A DNA stretch of 64,000 nucleotides. Source: JALHOP01 sp964484195 (GTDB lineage: Bacteria > Myxococcota > XYA12-FULL-58-9 > JALHOP01). This document shows positions 7,366 through 14,941 of this stretch, in pieces. The stretch's first letter is position 1. Every line of letters starts with the position of its first letter. Position numbers and translations under genes: made by a program. The notes beneath the pieces were generated by a model, which saw nothing but the letters and a program-made list of their open reading frames with translations, did no database searches and was not told where the DNA came from. Location: positions 124,001 to 188,000 of the forward strand of contig CAZAER010000003.1 in assembly GCA_964484195.1 (NCBI GenBank). Reading direction: 5' to 3'.

Positions 7366-9396
7366 ATGAAGACGCGCTTGCCATGGGTGTTGGCGTTCAT
7401 ATCGTTGGCTCTCGCTTGCAGTGACGACAAGAAGCCACCTCGAGACGACGACGCCATCGCGCCCGAAGTGACTGCGCCCGCCCTACCGAACGGCGAAGCA
7501 GCCACCGCCTACGCGCCGGTCACTTTCACGGCGACCGGCACCGCGCCTCTCACGTGGAGCGTGACGGTCGGCGCTCTACCAAACGGCATGACGCTCGACC
7601 CTGCCACAGGTGTCTACGGCGGCACGCCCATCGCGCACGGTACGTTCGCTTTCACGGTGACGGCGACCAACTCCGCCGGAGCGGACAGCGTCGAAGTGAC
7701 GCACGTCATCGCCAACCTGCCTTACGACGCCGTCGCGTTGCTCAGCGGCAACCGCTTGGCCGGGTTCAACGCCCGTTACCCCGGGGGTATGGAGACCGCG
7801 TACGAGATCGCCGGCATCACCCCCGGCGACCAACTCGTCGCCGTCGACTACCGTCCACGCACCGGCGTCCTGCATGCGGTCGGCGTCAACACCACCGACG
7901 AGACCGTTTCCGTCTACGTGCTCAACTACAGTTACGGCTACGGGGGGCGCATAAGCGTGCCGGGTCAGTTCCAAACCGGCGGCGGCACGGTCGTGCCTTT
8001 CGCCGACGGCAAGTGGGACATCGACGTGCACCCGTACAATGATCGGATCCGGATCATCAACGACGCCGCTCAGAACTTCCGCCTCGAAGCGATTGTCGGC
8101 AATGCTGTCGATGACAACAACGGAACCGGGGCCAGCGTCGCCAACATCAACACCGACGGTCCGGTGAACGGCGCAACCATTCAAGGTGCGGCGTACTCCA
8201 ACAACTCGGGCATCGCGACGGTGACGACGCTTTACACCGTGTCCACTATTACGGACTCACTCTACATCCAAGAGCAGTCGGGCGGAGCACAGATACTTCC
8301 GGTGGCGCTGTCACGCGGGCTCGACGACGTCTCCGGGTTCGACATCCGCACGGGCTCCAACACTGCGGTCAACAACACGCCAGTGTCGAGTGGCGCAGGC
8401 CTCGCCGTCGCCAAGCTCACGGGTGAGACCGGTCAGCATCTCGTCAGCATCGATCTGGTGAGTGGTGCAGTCACCACCGTCGGAACCTTCCCGGTGACCG
8501 ACATCGTCAGCATGGCCGCAGTGAGCGGTGCGCCGCGCCCGGTGGTCGTGCTGCTCGGCGGAGGCACGCAGTTCCAGCGCCTCGACGCCTCGGGAGTTGC
8601 GGTGCCGGCGCAGAGCTTCATTGGTGTCGAGGCCGGTGAGACCATCGTAGGCATCGACTACCGCCCGTTGAGCGGGCGCTTGTACGCCTTGGGCATCAAT
8701 CACTCGAACGACACCGGGACGCTCTATGGCGTCGACGTTTTCACGGGCGCCGTCATTCCAATCGGCGCGGCTGGCGGCGTCGCCTACTACAATCCCGGGG
8801 GCGTCATCTACGACCTACCGGACCCCGTGCTCTACAGTTACAGCTTCGACTTCGATGCCAACGACTACACGTTCCGCGTCGTCATCAATAGCGGACTCAA
8901 CTTTCGCATCCGTCTGAACAATGGCGCGCCGGTCGACGGCAATTTGGGTGGCGCGCCGGTGGCGAACACCAATCCGGACGGACCGCTGAACGGCCTTCCT
9001 GTCGGCTCCTTCGCCACTCTCGATCTCGCCGGTAGCAACACGGACGGCGACATCTCGGATGGCGCCGCGACGATCTACGTGCTCGACGCCAGCACCGACA
9101 ACCTGTGCATCATGCGCACTCCCATCACCGGGATGGTCTCCGATTGTAAGACGGTCACATTGGGCGGCTCGCCGCTCGACTTTACGACCGCAGCGCGCGG
9201 CTTCGACCTCGACCCGACTCTGCTCACAGCCGCCCCGGGCGAAGCGTTGGCGAGCGGCACTGGCTACGCGGCGATCACGGTCGGCGGCGTCAGCAGCATC
9301 TACGCCATCGACTTGCCAACGGCCGTGGCGACGCTCGTCACGCCGCTTCCCGCTTCGTCGATCGAAGACATGGTTGTTGGACGCATCACGCCCTGA
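7366..9396 (+). CDS. Lipoprotein with Ig-like (He_PIG) domain and two DUF4394-like propeller repeats
   Basis: A 676-residue protein. MKTRLPWVLAFISLALAC gives a lipoprotein signal with Cys18. Residues ~35-115 form a He_PIG-type Ig fold (PLTWSVTVGALPNGMTLDPA, GTPIAHGTFAFTVTATNSAG). Two related halves follow, each with the DUF4394 pattern: VAVDYRPRTGVLHAVGVN, then IDVHPYNDRIRIINDAAQNF in the first, and VGIDYRPLSGRLYALGIN, then FRVVINSGLNFRIRLNN in the second. DUF4394 domains predict a beta-propeller of unknown role. Probably surface-exposed. A strong AGGAGG precedes the ATG. Confidence 0.82.
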   Translation: MKTRLPWVLAFISLALACSDDKKPPRDDDAIAPEVTAPALPNGEAATAYAPVTFTATGTAPLTWSVTVGALPNGMTLDPATGVYGGTPIAHGTFAFTVTATNSAGADSVEVTHVIANLPYDAVALLSGNRLAGFNARYPGGMETAYEIAGITPGDQLVAVDYRPRTGVLHAVGVNTTDETVSVYVLNYSYGYGGRISVPGQFQTGGGTVVPFADGKWDIDVHPYNDRIRIINDAAQNFRLEAIVGNAVDDNNGTGASVANINTDGPVNGATIQGAAYSNNSGIATVTTLYTVSTITDSLYIQEQSGGAQILPVALSRGLDDVSGFDIRTGSNTAVNNTPVSSGAGLAVAKLTGETGQHLVSIDLVSGAVTTVGTFPVTDIVSMAAVSGAPRPVVVLLGGGTQFQRLDASGVAVPAQSFIGVEAGETIVGIDYRPLSGRLYALGINHSNDTGTLYGVDVFTGAVIPIGAAGGVAYYNPGGVIYDLPDPVLYSYSFDFDANDYTFRVVINSGLNFRIRLNNGAPVDGNLGGAPVANTNPDGPLNGLPVGSFATLDLAGSNTDGDISDGAATIYVLDASTDNLCIMRTPITGMVSDCKTVTLGGSPLDFTTAARGFDLDPTLLTAAPGEALASGTGYAAITVGGVSSIYAIDLPTAVATLVTPLPASSIEDMVVGRITP

Positions 9397-9455
9397 CTGA
9401 CCGCTTCAAGCTGTCTGGGGCCGCTGAGTGGGCGCGTCGCTGTCTGAGTCCGTGG

Positions 9456-9461
9456 TAGAGT
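9456..9461 (+). promoter_or_regulatory. Candidate -10 element TAGAGT, 8 nt before the ATG at 9470
   Basis: GGTAGAGT with 8 nt to the ATG; same architecture as at 4905 and 11818. Confidence 0.4.
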
Positions 9462-9469
9462 CGGCCGCC

Positions 9470-10096
9470 ATGTATCGTCCCGCGTCTTTTCGCGAAGATC
9501 GTCTCGATGTTCTCGTCGACATGATCCGCGCCCATCCGCTCGGCTCCTTGGTCACGCACGGACAGAACGGCCTGTCCGCCAACGCGATCCCGTTCATCGC
9601 CGTGGTGCTGGAGGGACGCGTGATCCTGCGTGCCCATCTCGCGCGTGCCAATCCCCAGCTCGACGATCTTCGCGACACATCCAACGCGCTCGTCATCTTC
9701 CATGGTCCGCAAGCGTACGTCTCGCCGTCGTGGTACCCGGAGAAGAAAGAACACGGTCGCGTCGTGCCGACGTGGAACTACGTCATGGTCCAAGCGCACG
9801 GACGACCCACGGTCATCGACGATCCAGGCTGGATCCGCGCGCAGATCGACGCGCTGACACTCCAGCAGGAGAAGGACCGTGCTACTCCTTGGTCCGCCGC
9901 CGACGCGCCAACCACTTACATCGCGTCGCAACTGAAGGCGATCGTCGGCATCGAGCTCCAGGTCGACCGCCTCGAAGGCAAATGGAAGGTGAGCCAGAAC
10001 CACCCACCCGGCAACCGTCGTGGAGTCATCGAAGGGTTGCGCGCGGACGAGCCGAGCTCGCCGATGGCCGCGATAGTGGACGAGCGGGGCCGCTAA
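9470..10096 (+). CDS. FMN-binding split-barrel protein, PaiB family
   Basis: A 208-residue cytosolic protein with the PaiB hallmarks: start MYRPASFREDRLDVLVDMI, then GPQAYVSPSWYPEK, and VPTWNYVMVQAHGRPTVIDD. This is an FMN-binding split barrel described as a negative transcriptional regulator of degradative genes in Bacillus; many relatives have no proven role. I chose the ATG at 9470, where the family normally begins with MY-P--F, over an in-frame upstream ATG at 9428. It stands alone between a lipoprotein gene and a convergent small gene. Confidence 0.85.
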   Translation: MYRPASFREDRLDVLVDMIRAHPLGSLVTHGQNGLSANAIPFIAVVLEGRVILRAHLARANPQLDDLRDTSNALVIFHGPQAYVSPSWYPEKKEHGRVVPTWNYVMVQAHGRPTVIDDPGWIRAQIDALTLQQEKDRATPWSAADAPTTYIASQLKAIVGIELQVDRLEGKWKVSQNHPPGNRRGVIEGLRADEPSSPMAAIVDERGR

Positions 10097-10128
10097 AACT
10101 CCACCAACCGTTCAGCCATCTACGCAGA

Positions 10129-10386
10129 CTACTTCTTGGCGGCCAAGCGACAGCCGACGACGGCCGACGCTGTCTCCAGCACGAGCGTCTGAGTGGCAGG
10201 TACCGCGCTAGCGGACACCGCTTTCGCGAGCGCTTCGTACGAATCTGCTTCGCCGCCAAGAGAGGTAATGCGCTCCTCGCGTACGATGTTGCGCATGACT
10301 GACTCATGCTCCAATTCGACCGAGTTTATTGCGCTCTGCACGATGGCGCGGCTCTCCTCTGTGGGGCCGCAATTCTCGAGTGGCAT
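10129..10386 (-). CDS. Small hypothetical protein, 85 residues
   Basis: A short frame, MPLENCGPTEESRAIVQSA to VVGCRLAAKK, mostly helical and soluble. It is supported by a good ribosome-binding site on the minus strand (CCAGGAGTCAAAG immediately before ATG, AGGAG with 7 nt spacing). Two Cys, no signal peptide, no family recognised. It lies downstream of, and on the same strand as, the predicted metallopeptidase at 10587-11669, so a functional link such as immunity or regulation is possible but unproven. Confidence 0.6.
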   Translation of the reverse strand: MPLENCGPTEESRAIVQSAINSVELEHESVMRNIVREERITSLGGEADSYEALAKAVSASAVPATQTLVLETASAVVGCRLAAKK

Positions 10387-10586
10387 CTTTGACTCCTGGG
10401 TTGGTTCGAGGCGTACAAGAGCAATCGCCGTGCCCAGCGCCGAGTGACGTTTTCGACCGTTTCACGGTTCGATGTGTGGGGCGATCGCCACAACGCGGCG
10501 CATGGTTGCGACAGTTGCTCGCTCTGCGTGACGAAGTGAACGGAGCGCCGCCCTAGCGCTTTCTCGTGGCTAAATTGAGCACTGCC

Positions 10587-11669
10587 TTACGTTGTCCACG
10601 CGTCGACCGGAACGAACGAGCTCGTGGCGAGGGCTCGCGGAATGCGTTCGAGGATGAGCTTCTCGAAGAACGCGACGGCACCAGGGTTACGCCTGCGTAA
10701 CGTGCTCTGGGCGAGCTGGTTGCTGTTACACCCACTCATGAAGCCGAGGTACGAGCAGGCGAGCTCCGGTAGATATTCGCGGCGATCGGTGAGCGCGTAG
10801 TCGCTGGGCGCGCTGGGCCTGCCGTCGTCGCGCGCCTGCTCGTCAGCGGCGCTCTGCTTTCTCAGCTCGTCATCGAGCGAAACCCACCCCATCGCTACAT
10901 CGACGAGATGAAAAAGCTCGTGGACCATCGCCTCCGCTAGCTCGGTGGCGTCGCCACTGCCGGCGACTTCGGCCAAACCGAAAGCGACCCACGTAGCGCC
11001 GTGCGCTTCTCGGTTGGGGCGACGTGAAAGCAAATGCTCGATGGTGTAGTCGGCGGCGGCAAAAGCCGTTTTGACGGCGCGCTTCCCAAGACATGCAAAG
11101 GCGCCGAACGCGATCAGCGGCGTCAAGACGGGAGCACCGATAGCGTAGCCGAGAGCCGTGGTCGCACCAGCCGCAATAGCGAGCGGCACGCCAAAGCCCA
11201 CGAGGCGATTCTCACCAATCGAGCGCGGCACGAGATTGATCGACCTGAAGCCGGTTGCCTTGATGAGGCGGAGCACATCCGTTGGCATGCGCCGCGCGAC
11301 ATGCTCGATGACGGGCTCGCACGCCGCGCCGATACGGTTGCGCACCAGCTCGCGCAGCAAGACGCGATTGGTTTCGAGGTCGACGGACGCGCGTACTGCT
11401 TCAGGCAGGTCGGGCAATACCGGCATGAGGCGCGTTCGATCGGTTGCTGGATTGAAGTCGCCAATCCACCCGTCCTGCTCTCCGAAGCGCAGGCGCCACG
11501 CGTCGTGATGCTCCGAGTGCGATAGCTCGTCGTCCGGTATCGAAGCGAGCTCAGCGATGCGCTCTTTCGCGAGCACCCGTGCGCGCTTTGCTGGCAGCAT
11601 GTGCTCCGCAACCAGCGCCACGTGGGGGCCAACGACAGAGATCTCGGAGTATCGCGTGAGCGATGTCAC
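10587..11669 (-). CDS. Putative zinc metallopeptidase (HELFH), lethal-factor-like catalytic domain
   Basis: A 360-residue protein with a GTG start. The zinc motif is AMVHELFHLVDVAMGW (HExxH). About 55 residues later comes YALTDRREYLPELACSYLGF, where a Glu could be the third ligand, as in the ATLF-type domain of anthrax lethal factor and relatives. Before it, VPLAIAAGATTALGYAIGAP and the following LTPLIAFGAFACLG form a hydrophobic hairpin, suggesting membrane insertion. No signal peptide is seen. The C-terminus carries a basic segment STLRRRNPGAVAFFEK. The substrate is unknown; it could be a membrane-linked protease or a secreted effector. Confidence 0.6.
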   Translation of the reverse strand: MTSLTRYSEISVVGPHVALVAEHMLPAKRARVLAKERIAELASIPDDELSHSEHHDAWRLRFGEQDGWIGDFNPATDRTRLMPVLPDLPEAVRASVDLETNRVLLRELVRNRIGAACEPVIEHVARRMPTDVLRLIKATGFRSINLVPRSIGENRLVGFGVPLAIAAGATTALGYAIGAPVLTPLIAFGAFACLGKRAVKTAFAAADYTIEHLLSRRPNREAHGATWVAFGLAEVAGSGDATELAEAMVHELFHLVDVAMGWVSLDDELRKQSAADEQARDDGRPSAPSDYALTDRREYLPELACSYLGFMSGCNSNQLAQSTLRRRNPGAVAFFEKLILERIPRALATSSFVPVDAWTT

Positions 11670-11747
11670 AAATGCATTATCGACACCGTCGGCCCGGTGT
11701 TGCGCGATAGGCTAGTCACACCTCTGATGCGGAGCGCTCGTTTGACT

Positions 11748-11775
11748 CCGATCCTCGCCACACTCGAGAGCCGCA
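11748..11775. repeat. 28-bp repeat copy 1 (27/28 match to 13917-13944)
   Basis: CCGATCCTCGCCACACTCG and the following AGAGCCGCA recur at 13917 with one C/T difference. Here it is intergenic, 6 bp upstream of an ATGGCGCGCC repeat; at 13917 it lies inside the 3' end of a coding sequence and would encode PILATLESR in both places. Confidence 0.6.
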
Positions 11776-11781
11776 ACGTCT

Positions 11782-11813
11782 ATGGCGCGCCCGGTTCGTA
11801 ACAAATCGAACAT
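11782..11813. repeat. Dispersed ATGGCGCGCC repeat, subtype A, copy 1
   Basis: ATGGCGCGCCCGGTTCG then TAACAAATCGAACAT, 32 bp. It ends 4 bp before the -10 element of the gene at 11833, so it occupies the -35 region of that promoter. Subtype A is shared with 19810 and 23224. Confidence 0.75.
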
Positions 11814-11817
11814 CGGC

Positions 11818-11823
11818 TAGACT
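11818..11823 (+). promoter_or_regulatory. -10 element TAGACT, 9 nt before the ATG at 11833
   Basis: GCTAGACT with 9 nt to ATG, identical in hexamer and spacing to 4905-4920. It predicts a leaderless transcript. The -35 position falls in the repeat at 11782. Confidence 0.5.
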
Positions 11824-11832
11824 CTCCCCACA

Positions 11833-13395
11833 ATGAAATATGGTCTGTTCGTCGCCGCGCTTCTGCTCGTTTGCTCTGGCGTCGCACACGCCTACACCGT
11901 CACGGTCAACAGCTTCACGGACGATGTAGCCGCGGGTGGTTCGTGCTCGGTGCGCGAAGCGTTGGTGCCGGCGTCCGCCGTAGCGAACGGCTGTGTCCTG
12001 GAAGGTAGCGCCGGCGAGCCGTACGTCGTGCTGCTGCCTCCGGGGTCTTATAGCATCGGCGCCGGCTCTCTCTCGGTAAACAATGCGGCGCTGCGGGGGA
12101 CGGGGCCGCGGCCGAGCGTGCTGTGGGCGCGCTTTGATGACCCAGACCCACTGATCTCGCTCTCCGGGACGACCGAGCTCCAGCACCTCACTCTTGCGCG
12201 GGCGACCAACCTCAACAACGGCGTTACAGGTGTCTACGCTACCGGGACGGCCTCGCTCGTCGACGTCGACATTCGCGGCTTCTTGATCCAGAGCGAAACC
12301 CAGGGAAACGGCACGGGGGCGGCCGTGGGCCACGGTTCCGGGGCCTCGGTGTCGATACGCGGCGGTCGCATCGCCGATTGCAATGGTCTCGGGTACGCGA
12401 TCTGGGGTTTCGGCGCGGTCAGCATCGACGGCGTTCTTTTCGAGGGCATTGGCGCGGCGAAGGGAGTGGTGGCGGGGCCTTCAGTCAAGGTCACCCGGTC
12501 CGTGCTGCGCCATAACGCCCATGGCGGAGGCCCTGCGCTACTCTCTGGCACGAACGTGCTCGAGGTCCGTGACAGTCTGTTCGATGGCAACATCATACGC
12601 GGCTTTGCATTGGTGGCAAAGACAGGCGCTGGGGCCGGATTTGTCGTCAACTCGACCTTCGTCGACAACGTGTCGAGCAATCAAATCTTCGATGGTGAGC
12701 TCATCGTCGAAAGTGTCACCGCGGTGCGCAACCAAACGAACGGCTTCGTTGCGGACATCGCCGCGGTCACCGTTCGGTCTTCCGTCATAGCGGAGAATAG
12801 CCCAGCGGACCTTGGCGCCGTCACGAGCGGCGGGTTCAACGTCGTTGGCACGGGGACGATCACGCCGCTGCCGAGCGATCACGTGGGCATCGATGCTGGT
12901 TTATTGCCATTCGACGGTCGCGTCGTACCTCTTTCCGCCGACAGCCCTGCACGCGATAGCGGAGACTGCAGCTCCCTCGCTCTCGGCGCACCCAACACGA
13001 CCGACCAGGTTGGCGCCGCGCGGCCATTTGGCGCTGCTTGCGACGCCGGCGCCGCAGAGTATCGTCCGACGCCCTTGCTCTTCGCGGTGACGGCTGCCGC
13101 CGCGGGTGTTTGCGCATCCGAGGGCTGGGTGGTCACCGCCGGTCGCGACAACGATAGCAGCGGCGTTCTCGAGGCGAGTGAGGTCCAGGCGACTGCGGCC
13201 CCGATTTGCGCGGCGGTCTGTGCCACATGTGAGACTTGCGTCGTATGTCCTGAGCCTGAAGAATGCCCGTCTGTTTGCGATGAGCCACAGGGCCCTGCTT
13301 CCGCGGACGACGGTTGCAACGCTACGGCTCAGGGAACGAGCCTCTGGCCTGTCGCGTTGCTCCTGCTTGCCGCATCGATGCGGCGTCGCTCGTGA
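11833..13395 (+). CDS. Exported parallel beta-helix protein with MYXO-CTERM-like tail
   Basis: A 520-residue protein. MKYGLFVAALLLVCSGVAHA is a cleavable signal peptide. The body has CSLxxA-type right-handed beta-helix features: SCSVREALVPASAVANGC near the start, many short V-x-I/V-x strands, and the closing pattern DSPARDSGDC, DQVGAARPFGAACDAGAAEY typical of choice-of-anchor Q / beta-helix surface proteins. A Cys-rich linker (CATCETCVVCPEPEECPSVC) precedes a short hydrophobic segment and MRRRS, resembling the MYXO-CTERM sorting signal of myxobacteria. Expected at the outer surface. The next gene overlaps its stop by GTGA, implying a two-gene operon. Confidence 0.82.
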   Translation: MKYGLFVAALLLVCSGVAHAYTVTVNSFTDDVAAGGSCSVREALVPASAVANGCVLEGSAGEPYVVLLPPGSYSIGAGSLSVNNAALRGTGPRPSVLWARFDDPDPLISLSGTTELQHLTLARATNLNNGVTGVYATGTASLVDVDIRGFLIQSETQGNGTGAAVGHGSGASVSIRGGRIADCNGLGYAIWGFGAVSIDGVLFEGIGAAKGVVAGPSVKVTRSVLRHNAHGGGPALLSGTNVLEVRDSLFDGNIIRGFALVAKTGAGAGFVVNSTFVDNVSSNQIFDGELIVESVTAVRNQTNGFVADIAAVTVRSSVIAENSPADLGAVTSGGFNVVGTGTITPLPSDHVGIDAGLLPFDGRVVPLSADSPARDSGDCSSLALGAPNTTDQVGAARPFGAACDAGAAEYRPTPLLFAVTAAAAGVCASEGWVVTAGRDNDSSGVLEASEVQATAAPICAAVCATCETCVVCPEPEECPSVCDEPQGPASADDGCNATAQGTSLWPVALLLLAASMRRRS

Positions 13396-13979
13396 ACCGT
13401 AACCCGCACCTCCGAAGCAGTTGGCTCCTGGGTGTTACTGTGTTCGTGGCGATTTGTGCGCTGCAGCGGACAGATGCCCGCGCCGCGCCCGAGCCCACGG
13501 CCCCTACGCCCTGCGATCGCTTGTGGGGCAAGCTCGATCTGCACGAGGGCGGAGTGTTCGTGCAGTACTATCGCGCCTGGAAAGCCCTCGAGTCATCAGC
13601 GGACTTCAAAGGCTATTTCATGACGTTGCCCGACGGCGCCCGTCGCATGATCGTGAAGCGCAGCGACTACGGCCATGTCGAGACGTGGACGTTCAATCGC
13701 GCAGGAGAGTTGATCCCGCCGGGTTCCGACAAAGAGGGCGTGCTCGTTGTCTGCCAGCCGGCAGATGCTGCTGTGGTGAACTGGAAAGGGCTCGCTCCGG
13801 ACGTCGCATCCAAGGTCAAGCTCCAGTGCAGACTCACCGCCACCAGCGGCGCAGACCCGGTACCGAGATGGCTCATCTTGGCGCTCTCGGTCGGCAACAG
13901 CGACGACGGCACGAGGCCGATCCTCGCTACACTCGAGAGCCGCAGCGGGAAACCCACGCGATGTCAGCTGCCGAGATGA
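13392..13979 (+). CDS. Hypothetical exported protein, 195 residues
   Basis: A GTG start overlaps the stop of the beta-helix gene (GTGA), so translation is probably coupled. The N-terminus VNRNPHLRSSWLLGVTVFV with AICALQRTDARAAPEP behind it is a signal peptide with a likely cut after ARA. The mature part has three Cys pairs' worth of scattered Cys (PCDRLWG, VCQPAD, QCRLTA) and mixed alpha/beta composition. Family not recognised. Its 3' end contains the second copy of the 28-bp repeat found at 11748. Confidence 0.72.
   Translation: MNRNPHLRSSWLLGVTVFVAICALQRTDARAAPEPTAPTPCDRLWGKLDLHEGGVFVQYYRAWKALESSADFKGYFMTLPDGARRMIVKRSDYGHVETWTFNRAGELIPPGSDKEGVLVVCQPADAAVVNWKGLAPDVASKVKLQCRLTATSGADPVPRWLILALSVGNSDDGTRPILATLESRSGKPTRCQLPR
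13917..13944. repeat. 28-bp repeat copy 2, inside the 3' end of the exported protein gene
   Basis: CCGATCCTCGCTACACTCG plus AGAGCCGCA, encoding PILATLESR in frame near the C-terminus; 27 of 28 bases match 11748-11775. Confidence 0.6.
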
Positions 13980-14002
13980 ACAGCGGTCGTGGCGCAAGCG
14001 CC

Positions 14003-14008
14003 TAGAAT
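14003..14008 (+). promoter_or_regulatory. Candidate -10 element TAGAAT for the GTPase gene at 14026
   Basis: CCTAGAAT lies 17 nt before ATG, with a short GAGG ribosome-binding site in between (CACGAGGAC-ATG), so this one would have a leader. Confidence 0.4.
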
Positions 14009-14025
14009 CGGGTGTACACGAGGAC

Positions 14026-14865
14026 ATGGCTCTCCAGTGGTACCCCGGTCACATGACGCGTGCGCGGCGTGAGCTCGCGGAGCTCATGCCGTCTCAAGAC
14101 GTGGTCATCGAGGTGCTCGATGCACGGCTACCGCGTGCGAGCTCGAATCCTGTCATCACGGAGCTGCGGGCCAACAAGCCCTGCATCAAAGTGCTCGCGC
14201 GGAGCGACCTTGCGGATCCCGCGGTGACGCGAGCATGGCTTACGCACCTCGAGCGCGACCCAGGAGTGCGCGCGTTCGCGTCCACCACCGAGAAGCGCGA
14301 GGCCACTCGCCAGCGCATCGCAGAGCTCTGTCGCGGCCTCGCTGAGCACAGGGGTGCGGACAAGAGCGTGCGTGCTCTGATCGCAGGTGTCCCCAACGTG
14401 GGAAAGTCCACGCTCGTGAACACACTCATGGACCGAGTCGTCGCCAAGGTAGGTAACAAGCCCGCGGTCACCAAGGAGCAACAATCAGTCAGACTCGCGA
14501 GTGGCATCACGATCACGGACACGCCGGGTCTCATGTGGCCAAAGATCGAAGACGAGACGCGCGGTTTGATCTTGGCCTTGGCCGGCTCGATTCCGAGCAC
14601 CGTGGTCGATGATCTCACCCTCGCGATGTTCGGAGCCGCCCTCCTGCTCGAGCGATATCCGGAGCTCGTTCGGACGCGCTACAAGGTGCAAGTGACACCC
14701 GCGAGTGCCGAGAGCTTGCTCACCGAGATCGGTCGCCGGCGTGGTGGACTCCGCAAAGGCGGTGTCGTCGACCTCGACAAGGCCGCCGAGATCTTCGTCC
14801 GCGAGTTTCGCGACGGCGTCATGGGACCCATCAGCTTGGAAAGTCCGCCCCAGCAAACGGGCTAG
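14026..14865 (+). CDS. Ribosome biogenesis GTPase, RbgA/YlqF type, with altered G4 motif
   Basis: A 279-residue circularly permuted GTPase. It starts MALQWYPGHMTRARRELAEL, with DARLPRASSNP, the classic YlqF N-terminus. The P-loop is GVPNVGKSTLVNTL near residue 122 and G3 is DTPGLMWPK. These proteins act in late assembly of the 50S subunit. The G4 motif that precedes the P-loop in permuted GTPases, normally NKxD, reads LARSDLAD, so the guanine-specifying Asn-Lys is replaced by Ala-Arg. Whether nucleotide specificity is altered is unknown. Length is normal. Convincing family assignment. Confidence 0.9.
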   Translation: MALQWYPGHMTRARRELAELMPSQDVVIEVLDARLPRASSNPVITELRANKPCIKVLARSDLADPAVTRAWLTHLERDPGVRAFASTTEKREATRQRIAELCRGLAEHRGADKSVRALIAGVPNVGKSTLVNTLMDRVVAKVGNKPAVTKEQQSVRLASGITITDTPGLMWPKIEDETRGLILALAGSIPSTVVDDLTLAMFGAALLLERYPELVRTRYKVQVTPASAESLLTEIGRRRGGLRKGGVVDLDKAAEIFVREFRDGVMGPISLESPPQQTG

Positions 14866-14941
14866 CGGCCGCGGAACGTGCTGCGGCTCTCGAACTGAGA
14901 AGGGGATGGCGCGCAAGTCGTGCCTACGCGACACTCTCCCG

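Noticed and set aside
11601..11801. Short plus-strand frame ending in PILATLESRNVYGAPGS
   Set aside because: Mostly antisense to the metallopeptidase gene; only the repeat-derived end resembles a protein, so it is treated as repeat material.
13596..14027. Minus-strand frame opposite the exported protein gene
   Set aside because: Conflicts with a signal-peptide protein that is coupled to the upstream gene; no domain.
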